DNA of 64,000 nt from Brassica napus. Lineage: Eukaryota > Streptophyta > Magnoliopsida > Brassicales > Brassicaceae. This document shows, piece by piece, positions 10,281 through 19,018 of this stretch. The notes beneath the pieces were generated by a model. The model had not been told where the DNA came from and ran no database searches. It saw only the letters and a list, made by a program, of their open reading frames with translations. The DNA lies in contig NC_063452.1 of assembly GCF_020379485.1 (NCBI RefSeq), forward strand, positions 60,099,338 through 60,163,337, written 5' to 3'. How positions within the stretch are numbered: position 1 is the first letter of the stretch; the number at the start of each line of letters is the position of its first letter. A program made the translations under genes and the position numbers.

Positions 10281-11820
10281 CTGCAAAAAAATACAGGTTT
10301 ACATAATCAGCAAAGAAATATTTCATGTTTCATAAAACTATAAACGAAGACTTACAAATACGTCTACAATTATTAGCTAACAATATTGTCAAATCAAATG
10401 AATTACACTTTCATAATTATAAAACATTTTCTTTTCAAAATCACTCAAACCCATTAGGATTAACTAACACACACTGTCAAACAAAAAAAACTAAAAAAAA
10501 ACTTAATGAATAATACACAAATTCACATTTTTATAGATTTTTCTATGCAGACTTAATATTCAGTCTCTGAAGATCTAGACGTTCGTTTCAGTTTACACAC
10601 GTAGACTGTCAAATAGGTCTACTCTTTGGGTTGGTTTTTGCAATTGACCATTTTACGAGTTGCTTTCTATAGTTGAAAAAAGCTGTGATTTTGTACATGT
10701 AGACTTTCATTTCAGTCTACAATTTGAAAATGTTAGTTTTGCAATTGACCAGAATTCATCCAAAATTTGACTTTCAGAACCAGACTTCATATGCAGTCTA
10801 CATGTTTGAATTTTTTTTAAAGAGGTTAGTTTTGCAATTGACCAAGTTTGACTTCCAATCAGTAGATTGAAATGAACGTCTACGGGTGTGTAGACTTCTT
10901 GTGAAGTCTACTCTCAAATCCGACGGGTTGGTTTTGCATTTGACCAAAATAAAAAAGTAGACTTTATATGCAGTCTACATTTTTTTTTTCTAAGATAAGA
11001 AGATTGCATAACTAACATATTCAACGAAGTCAAAGTTTTGGTCAAATGCAGAACTGACATTTTATAGACTTTGTTGGCAGTCTACATTTTGTAGACTTCT
11101 TAGTAAGTCTACCGAAAATTTTATTTTTGTTGTCAAAGGTAAAGACGGAGACTCCTGGGGAAGTCTGCGTTAGAAAAAAAAATTGTTTAGTCAATTGCAA
11201 AACTAACCCGTGCATTGACAAATAGACTGCATCGTAAGTCTCCACGGAGGCGTAGACATACAAAACAGTCTACCGTCGCGACACAGATCTGAAAAAGAAC
11301 GAAAACCATGTAAATAGTTACCTTTTCCTGTGTAAAGCTCGTTTCCAACCTTTTCAACCGTCCAAACTCCAAATATGAGCAAAAAGAAACATCTTTGACT
11401 ATTCACTAATGAAGAAACTCGAAAATATGAAGTTTGTGATTATGAAAATGAAAGTTATGAGAGTTTTTTAGATGGAAATGTAGAGGAGATGAGAGGAAAT
11501 GAAGTTTTTTTGGTTAGAATGAGAAAAAAAGTGGTTGAAAATTGAATTCTTGAGTTTTAGAGCTAAAAAATGGTGGTTCATGGTGGTTGGAAAAATTGAT
11601 GATGATGGCATTTTTGTAAATAAAAAGAAATGGTTAAGATGTATTTGGTTTTTTGTTAATTTCGAAATTAATAAAAAATTAAATAAAAATGGTAATTTTG
11701 TGAATAATTCAAAAACATAGGGATAGTATGAAAATTTTATTGATGAATAGTAATAACAAAAAAAAAAAGGTTGGTTTTGGGTTTGACTAGAAATTGTGGA
11801 TTGGTTTTGAAAAACACCCT

Positions 11821-12352
11821 CAATTTAATTATATATGTAATAGTTACTGATTTTTAATTATTCAATATATATTTATTATTTCACAATATGTAGGAACATA
11901 TAATACATAAAATAATTTTTAAAGATAAGGTATGTAACCAGTTGGGCATAATCGTATAAAAAACTTGTTATCATTTTGACGTCATTGAATTCAGCTCCGC
12001 ACAATATTGTTTACTGGGAGGCTTTTCTTTTAGTGTTTATCTTCATAATAGTGTATTAATTGAAGAAACTACCTATGGAGTCGAATAACGCCACTTACTC
12101 CTAGTGATGTTAAATTATTCCCAACTACACAGCGCACATAAACCAATAGCATTCGAAGGTTATGCTTCATCGGTGCGGTCATACAACATCAATGTCTTGT
12201 TCTCCTCAAGATCCGTTGAAGAGTTATTTTTTTTTATGGTATAAGACCCACCCACAACCTTTGACCATCCGAAACAAAAGTCCCCGTTTTCCACCTTCCT
12301 AACTTTTCATAGGGTTTACAGCCCAGCTATAATGTACATTAATTATAGGGTA
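11821..12352. other. AT-rich spacer
   Basis: No gene, RNA or repeat that I can name. Confidence 0.4.
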
Positions 12353-14262
12353 ATTGCATTGTATAGCGTTAAAAAAAATTATAATTCACTCTATAACTAA
12401 TTACCCTAACTTATCGATATACCATGTGACTTTTATATAATATTGTCATTTTGTCATTCTATTCTACCGGCAAAACCTGCAAACAAAAACAGTTTCCATT
12501 AATAATTATTAACAATAAAAGTAACTCGTGGTCCTCCAACATTCACACACCTTTTGTAAATTATTTTTATTTTGTAAATCCTTAATAGCTTTGCGAAGGA
12601 GAAGACTGTTTGCAAAGTCTTTGGTGGTGATGGAAGGGAAGCATCGGAGATTTGAAAATTTACATATGGAGCCATTCTAAGCGCATCGCTTATATAACTG
12701 AACTCTTGCCGATTCGACTTCACATGTATGTTTTGCAGAAGATACTTTTAACTACTGTACGGTTGCAATTCTGTTCCATTCCATTTGACGATTTTATTAT
12801 GTTCCATTCCATTTGACAATACTATTTTAACATGTTTCATTCCACTTGATGATTACTAAAGAGTATTAGATTTTGTTTAAATATAGTTGGTAATTTTCTT
12901 AAGTTGATATTTAAGTTTAGGGTTTATATGTAAGTTTAGGGTTTAGTGATTAGGGTTTAGGTTTTAGTATTTAGAAGGTGAGGGGGTATTGTTGGGGTTA
13001 GCATTAACTTATTCCATAGAATCATAGACATTTCATAATTTCATCAATATATACTATGTTATTTATTTTGTTCCATTCTATTTGGGTTTAGGGTTTATAC
13101 GTGGGTTTATGGTTTATATTTTGGTTTAAAGTTTATATTTGGGTTTATGGCTTATATTTGGGTTTAGGGTTTATTGATTAGGGTTTTAGGTTTAGTATTT
13201 AGGGATTGGGATAAATTTTAGTACATAGAAATTAGATTCATATACTACTTGAGTGATATGGAATACACTCTTTATTAAAAAAGTTTCTATTTATACGAGA
13301 TAAAAAGTGTTTGACGTAGTTGACTTACATGAGGTGAAATAATGGTGCTTCACTCTTATCCATAAAACCAAGTGACGACGTCATGCACTCTCTCTTTCTT
13401 TTATCGGAGACTTGCTAGTGAAAAGGATATAACCGGATAAAATATGAGACAAAAGCTAGTTACTTAATAATGTCAAAATCAATGCTATTTTTTTTATTTT
13501 CATTCAGAATTTGGCTACTGAGCAAATTCTAATTGCATTGTATAGCGTACAAAAAAATTATAATTCACTCTATAACTAATTACCCTAACTTATCGATATA
13601 CCATGTGACTTTTATATAATATTGCCATTTTGTCTTTCTATTCTACCGGCAAAACCTGCAAACAAAAACAGTTTCCATTAATAATTATTAACAACAAAAG
13701 TAACTCGTGGCCCTCCAACATTCACACACCTTTTGCAAATTATTTTTATTTGGTAAATCCTTAATAACTTTGCGAAGGAGAAGACTGTTTGCAAAGTCTT
13801 TGGCGGTGATGGAAGGGAAGCATCAGAGATTTGAAAATTTACATATGCGACGAGCCATTCTAAGCGCAGCGCCTATATGACTGAACTCTTGCCGATTCGA
13901 CTTCACATGTATGTTTTGCAGAAGATACTTTTAACTACTGTACGGTTGCAATTCTGTTACATTCCATTTGACGATTTTATTATGTTCCATTCCATTTGAC
14001 AATACTATTTTAACATTTTCCATTCCACTTGACGATTACTAAAGAGTGTTATATTTTTTTTTAAATATAGTGGTGCTTCACTCTTATCCATAACACCAAG
14101 TGACGACGTCATGCACTCTCTCTTTCTTTTATCGGAGACTTGCTAGTGAAAAGGATATAACCGAATGAAATATGAGACAAAAGCTAGTTACTTAATAATG
14201 TCAAAATCAATGCTATTTTTTTTAATTTTCATTCAGAATTTGGCTACTGAGCAAATTTTCCC
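12353..14262. repeat. Tandem segmental duplication (second copy internally deleted)
   Basis: Copy 1 runs about 12353-13526 and copy 2 about 13527-14262. Both start at TAATTGCATTGTATAGCGT or its one-base variant and end at TTTGGCTACTGAGCAAATT. Copy 2 lacks about 460 bp that in copy 1 hold degenerate TTTAGGG repeats (12890-13340). The paired segments 12353-12865/13527-14050 and 13345-13525/14075-14255 look more than 90% identical by eye. No coding potential. Confidence 0.75.
12912..13204 (+). repeat. Degenerate telomere-like repeats
   Basis: Repeated GTTTAGGGTTTA-type units (plant telomere unit TTTAGGG) mixed with GGGTTTATATTTG variants. Interstitial and mutated, so not a functional telomere. 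Confidence 0.6.
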
Positions 14263-14334
14263 TTAATTATATATATTCCTTCACAGTCAAAACGGTGACC
14301 GGAAAATAATGACTTTTGTTTATCCATCTTCTAG

Positions 14335-14949
14335 TTTTTTTTTGTCGTCTACCCATCTAAGCTAGATCAAGTGGAGAACAGACGAGCCAATCCTCCGAGG
14401 AGCATTTCCATCTGTCCGAGTCTGATCTATATGGGAGAAAATATAACTTCTGGTCCTTGCATTTTTTGCTAATCCATCTGCCCGGCCATTCTGACTTCGA
14501 GGAATATGAGACAGTCGCACATCCTCGAAGTCTTCCTGTAACCTCTGGAACACCTCGATCTCTGTCGCAAAAGCTGGCCAGTCCATCGAGTTTTTAGTCA
14601 TATCCACTAAGTCAGAGCAGTCCGTCTCAAACCATACCGAAGTGATCCTTTTGTCTCTCATACATGAGGCTGCCCAAAGTAACTCTTCCATCTCAGCATG
14701 CAAAGCTGAGAGGCTCTTGTTACACGCCCGTAATCCGAAGTATTCTAAGCCCATTTGATCCTTAAGACTCCACCCTAAGCCACTGACACTGCCATTATTG
14801 ATCCATGATGCATCAATTTGACAAGTAGGGATTCGAGGTATCCAAGGGGGCACTGTCTCAATCTCTGTAGTAGGGGGATTGCCATGATCCTCCTTTGCTT
14901 CCTCCTTTTCGTTAGCCTTCCTCCAACATTCCGGCTCAAGAGACGCATG
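14335..14949 (-). mobile_element. 5'-truncated LINE, RNase H end, with 14-bp TSD
   Basis: The target-site duplication TATCCATCTTCTAG is present at 14321-14334 and 14950-14963. On the minus strand the insert ends in a poly(A) tract (T-run on plus, 14335-14343), and its 5' end is cut inside coding sequence, which is the standard outcome of target-primed reverse transcription. The insert is 615 bp. This is a clear retrotransposition product. Confidence 0.85.
14362..14949 (-). pseudogene. LINE RNase H-like domain (RVT_3), truncated
   Basis: An open frame from the 5' truncation point to a stop at 14362. It shows the plant LINE RNase H pattern: CQIDASWINNG (first Asp), LHAEMEELLWAA (Glu), VWFETDCSDLVDM (second Asp) and HIPRSQNGRADGLAKNAR (last Asp region). 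The Met at 14853 is internal to the frame, not a real start; upstream residues include LEPECWRKANEKEEAKED. The ORF2 endonuclease and reverse transcriptase domains were lost by 5' truncation. All catalytic positions look present, but there is no promoter or upstream protein, so it is treated as a pseudogene. Confidence 0.75.
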
Positions 14950-15029
14950 TATCCATCTTCTAGTTTATCACATGTTATATAGAAGATGTGAAGAAACAGT
15001 TTTTGTTTATCCATCTTCTATAGTCTATC

Positions 15030-15195
15030 CAGGCCCGGCCCTCAGCATGTGCTGGAGGCACATTTGCATGTGACCCATCACAATTTTAAAATTTTTTAAG
15101 CCTAGATTAGGACCATTCTAAAAAAAAACTCTTTTAAAAAAAAAGCCTCAAATTTGTCTCAGCTCAGGGCCTATAATATTATTGAGACGGGCCTG
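15030..15195. mobile_element. hAT-type MITE, 166 bp, 8-bp TSD
   Basis: An 8-bp TSD AGTCTATC lies at 15022-15029 and 15196-15203. The terminal inverted repeats start CAGGCCCG at both ends (left CAGGCCCGGCCC; the reverse of the right end CAGGCCCGTCTC). An 8-bp TSD and CA-starting TIRs are hAT hallmarks. Non-coding. Confidence 0.8.
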
Positions 15196-15600
15196 AGTCT
15201 ATCACATGTTATATATATTCTTTCATAGTCAAAATTGTCCGATGGTATAAGAGTTTGGAGCTCTATTCAAAACAAAACTTTAATTTAATTTTTATCTTTT
15301 TAAAATATATTTGAACAAAATCTTAACTTAAATTATATCTTAAGATAAACTATTTTTAGTGACTTCAAAGTTTTTAAGAAAACTTTTTTGTTTATTTTTT
15401 GGTAAAAAAAAACACTTTAGTCTATTATAAATTTGTTTTTATAAAAAAAATTAAAACTGTTTTTGTCATTTTCTTTCTATTTTACATTTAACATTTTATA
15501 TATTAGTATTTTTTGTCAGCATATTAATATATTAATATATATATATTTATTTATTCTTTTCTTAAAAAGGGGATCCCATAAGAGTGGAGTCCATTCAAAT
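15196..15600. other. AT-rich spacer
   Basis: A/T runs and a (TA)n-like stretch (15518-15545). Nothing else seen. Confidence 0.4.
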
Positions 15601-15610
15601 GTTTCAAGAG

Positions 15611-15910
15611 TATGGGGTCAAATCCGGTTCAGGGAAGAATATAGTATGTCTAAACTGTAAAACCTTTGTCGCTTTATGGGAAGCAACCATATTCTTACTC
15701 TAATTTTTCTCATCGCTATGTCAAAAGAGGCACACAGAGCCGGCCTTGAACGGAAGCGGATGAAGCACATGCTTCCAGCCGCCAAATATTAAATAATAAT
15801 TCGGCCGCATTTTTGTGAATACTTCCTCTAGCCTGCATGGTAAGTGTTCCCTTATAAGTTTGGTGAGGTCAAGAATTCGAACCTAGTCAACCACATATTG
15901 TTTTTTGCTT
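15611..15910. repeat. Left copy of a 300-bp duplication split by LTR element A
   Basis: Nearly identical to 23180-23478 (GGGGTCAAATCCGGTTCAGG through TTTTTTGCTTC). Both copies carry GAGCCGGCCTTGAACGG, and the right copy continues to a reverse partner GGACCGACTC near 23493-23502 with matching GCACACA next to both ends, so the duplicated segment itself includes a hAT-like MITE. Element A inserted at the start of the second copy. Confidence 0.7.
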
Positions 15911-15923
15911 CAAGTGTATGGGG

Positions 15924-17490
15924 TGATGTTAGGAGTTTTCAAGCTCCTAAGACAAATGTTGTAGTATAGTGATTGTCGAACCAGTTCTGAGGGATATCAA
16001 AGCACCGAGAATGCAAGTACTCACTTAATCTAAGTGCAACCAATGATTTAGATGAGTTTTAAGCTATGATTAAAACTAAAAGACAATAACAGAATGATAC
16101 TTTCTTGACTAAGGGAAAAGAGAACTCATGGGCATAGGGATTAGACCTTGGGTGATCAAGTTTCGAACTAAGGATGACAAATGATCAATCAAACTATCGA
16201 CCTTAAGCCTAGACACAATTCTAAGCAAGCTCTATGTCTAGATGAATGCTCATTTGCTAACATATCTCAAACATCAAATGTCTTTGGTTGAATAATATGA
16301 AAGCAATCATTACTAACAAGTCTATTAGCTATTTTAGCACCTTTAACAACAAATGTCTTTGGCAAAGTATACTAAAAGCCTAGGAGAGTTGTCTCAGGCA
16401 TTTCATCAAACACCTTTTGGGTGGGAAATTCCTATTGATCAACTTTTGAGTGGCCAACTCAGAAGATGCATTATGAATACTCTACTAGCAAGGAACAAGA
16501 ATGATCTACACTAAAACATCCTAGAACTAACCTAATCACCCTTGATCTCCCTAACCCATGAATTCAAAAGGTGATTACTCACTAATCTCCATGATTCCTC
16601 TTAAACCCATATTAGATTTCAGATTAATCATGTAGAGAAATAGATAAGAAATCAACAATAACACAAGAACATAACAATCAAAATCCAAGAGATGAACTTC
16701 TCTAGAGAGTTTTTTTTGTATTTCTCAAATAGATCAAAAGATAATCTGCCTGCCGGCTACAAAAGATGTTTAAAACATAGGTTTTGAAAAGTAAAAACAT
16801 GCATAATGAAATGACCAAAAGGCCCTTGAGTAAACTGAATTCTTGCAAACAATAAGCGCGCAGCGACCTCCAGTAGTCGCTCCGAGAGGTCGCTCCAGGC
16901 TTTGGGAGCGACCTGGAGGGGTCGCTGCGAGACATCGCTCCAGGCCCGTTTTCGTGTCTCCGAGCGATGAAAACGCGAGCGACTTCTCTGCGTCGCTCTA
17001 GTAAGGTCGCTCCAGGCTTCGGGAGCGACCTCAGTGGGTCGCTCTGAGAGGTCGCTCCGGCTCCATTGTGTTGTCGTCACGCGATAGAAATGCGAGCGAC
17101 CTCGGGTGTCACTCTGACCAAGTCGCTCTGGGCTTCGGGAGCGACCTGGAGTGGTCGCTCTGATAGGTCGCTCTGGGTCAGTTTTCAGCTTCCACCGGGA
17201 TGAAATGGCGAGCGAATTCTCCGCATCGCTCTGGTAAGGTCGCTCTGATAAGGCAGGTCAGAGCGGCTTGCTGGTGTCGCTCCCAACGCTCTGCTCGTCC
17301 AATGATCATCTTTACACCTCTTTCGAGCTCCAAACACACCCAAATGTCTCCGAGAACTCCATGTGGTATTCCAATACCTGATAAAGACTTATGTATGCAA
17401 AATGCAACCTAAACATGGCTAAATCCTAGTCTATATGATCAAAATGCACATGGGTGAATGGATAAAACAATGAAAATATGCAAGATATCA
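15924..17490 (-). repeat. LTR element A, 3' LTR (left)
   Basis: 1,567 bp, starting TG and ending CA in either orientation. Contains the GC-rich GAGCGACC/GGTCGCTC array (16856-17290). Lacks 13 bp present in the other LTR at about 22957-22969. Confidence 0.92.
16856..17290. repeat. GC-rich GAGCGACC / GGTCGCTC array in LTR A (left copy)
   Basis: About 15 copies of the octamer in alternating orientation (GAGCGACCTGGAG-GGTCGCTC and similar), about 20-30 bp apart, in an otherwise AT-rich genome. The same array is at 22533-22975 in the partner LTR and in variant form at 49138-49400 and 54629-54905 in element B. Confidence 0.8.
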
Positions 17491-17491
17491 A

Positions 17492-17504
17492 CTCCCCCAA
17501 ACTT
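17492..17504 (-). other. Polypurine tract of element A
   Basis: AAGTTTGGGGGAG on the minus strand, one base inside the 3' LTR. This is the expected primer site for plus-strand DNA synthesis. Confidence 0.8.
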
Positions 17505-19018
17505 GTTCTTTTACTTGTCCACAAGTGAACTTTCTAGAACTCATAGGGAGAGAGGTTTGAAGATGGGAGCTCATAGCCAAAAGAAACACAACTAGCACTC
17601 AATTCAACATCTAATCCAACATGAGCACACTCTCTTATCACACTCTAGCTTCTCTAGGCCTATCTCAACTCCTTTTGCCCTTATACTCATCATCAAGCAT
17701 CCACACATTCAAATCAACCAACTCTCACATTCATTAAGCATAAAACATCAAGTGAATTCTTGCAAATGGTCAATTGGTCCAAATCATTTGGTTGAGTAAA
17801 GGGAAGACTTTTATTCAAGTGAGTCAAGAGGTTCAAAACACATGATCTTTAAAGGTGGTTTACTCTCGAGACAAGTAGCCTTGACATTGCACATAATATA
17901 TCTAAGAAAGAGACCAACTCATGCATACAATGCTCAATCTCCATTGTTCTACCCTTTTCCCAAACATACAAGTTACACAATCACTTCATAATGTCAAACC
18001 CAACTCCCATCTCTCACCAAAAGATCCCAAGAACACTTTGCACATAAAACTCTTTTTCTTTGAAATCTATAAAGGATTTTCTCAACTTCAAAACAAATCT
18101 TAGCTCTAAACAACTTTGCTAGCCCTTTTTTTTTTTTTTTTTTTTTTTTCTTCTTTTTTGTATTCCTTTTTTTTTTTCGGGGGCCAAGACTTTTCATAAA
18201 CTCGAGCTAGACACTTATCTACTAATTCCAATAAGATTATCCATTTAAACACAAAGAGTCTATTCTTTTCCTTCGAACTTTTCATGCTTCCAAATCATAG
18301 TCACAACAATCACCCCCACCTATAGCTAGCCAATAGAGTGCATAATCTAGCAGGAATGAAGATCAAGCATTGTCGTTCCCGATACTCTCGACATTATGCA
18401 CATGTAAGGCTTTCCGAAAAAGGCCTCACTCATCAAATAATGAAAGCTCAAAAGGAGAGAAGGGTTTTGGGAATGGTGTACCACTCGATTTTGTCAAAAA
18501 GATTGGCGTAAAGGATGTGACAACTCAAGTGTGTATATCCATGACTCAGTACACAAAGGACCATAAGCAAGAAGCATTAAGTTCGTTCAGTTCAAACAAG
18601 GTTGTAGTTGGCTTCAAAGATTGAGTTTCAGCAATTAATGAGATTCAGGAAGAGTTTTCAAGGCTCGAAACGTACAAGGCTTTTTGAGAGATGCAATAGC
18701 TACTCGAGTGTGAAATAGTGTTCTTTACAAGGCATTTTAAATCATTGCTTCCAATGCAAGTGAATGCAACGTATATGCTCTAGACTCTCCTAAAAATGCA
18801 AGTGATGCAATCTATATGATTTGTTTTTTTTTTATGCTAAAAGGTATGTATGCAAGACTCAATGAAAAATCAACAAAGCAAACATGATCAAATACTTGGT
18901 ACCTCCCCCAAACTTAAATGACACAGTCTCTGTGTTGTCAAGTAGAGAGAGATACCCAAAAGAGAAAGCTAATATGCAAAAATGAAATGGTATATACAAG
19001 GGAAAGTAGAGAAGTACC
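17505..19018 (-). other. Element A 3' non-coding region
   Basis: About 1.5 kb between the gag-protease stop and the PPT, collinear and similar to 52908-54405 in element B, with no long frame. Includes a 22-bp T-run (18127-18149) and an internal second copy of the PPT 13-mer (18903-18915). Confidence 0.6.
18903..18915 (-). other. Internal PPT-like motif in element A
   Basis: AAGTTTGGGGGAG on the minus strand, identical to the terminal PPT, about 1.4 kb upstream of it, just after the gag-protease gene. The same arrangement is found in element B (53014-53026). Confidence 0.6.

Larger units (their letters stand above)
7944..11272. repeat. Dispersed 22-bp imperfect palindromes (GTAGACTTC-nnnn-GAAGTCTAC)
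   Basis: Copies were read at 7944, 8542, 8572, 8611, 8899, 8937, 9262, 9875, 10699, 10781, 10862, 10890, 10957, 11065, 11091 and about 11148, 11222 and 11251. The best example is 8899-8920, a near-perfect inverted repeat with a 4-bp centre. Arms vary from copy to copy, yet pairing is often kept (for example GTAAACTT...AAGTTTAC at 8937). They lie on both sides of the transposase fragment and nowhere else in the window that I noticed. Confidence 0.75.
7781..11820. mobile_element. Degenerate Mutator-like element with palindrome arrays
   Basis: About 4.04 kb bounded by a matching 7-bp direct repeat CAATTTA (7774-7780 and 11821-11827). The ends are weakly inverted: left TGAGACATTTGCTAAAAACA and the reverse of the right end AGGGTGTTTTTCAAAACCAA, each followed by an AGTCAAACC motif. 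Inside are a fragment of a MuDR-type transposase (9927-10280, minus), a TATA-driven leader with repeated micro-exon-like modules on the plus strand (8006-9420), and about 20 imperfect 22-bp palindromes. On the right, palindromes alternate at about 100-bp spacing with a TTGGTTTTGCAATTGACC motif related to the element ends, so the terminal sequence seems to have multiplied inward. MULEs normally make 9-bp TSDs; only 7 bp match here, so the exact ends are tentative. Confidence 0.55.

Noticed and set aside
11203..11406. Overlapping minus-strand frames of 61-73 codons
   Set aside because: Perhaps the broken first exon of the MuDR gene, but no frame matches the domain well enough to call.
16757..17080. 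107-residue minus-strand frame, repeated at 22432-22755
   Set aside because: Lies in the GC-rich LTR array and exists only because of the repeats; no start context or homology.
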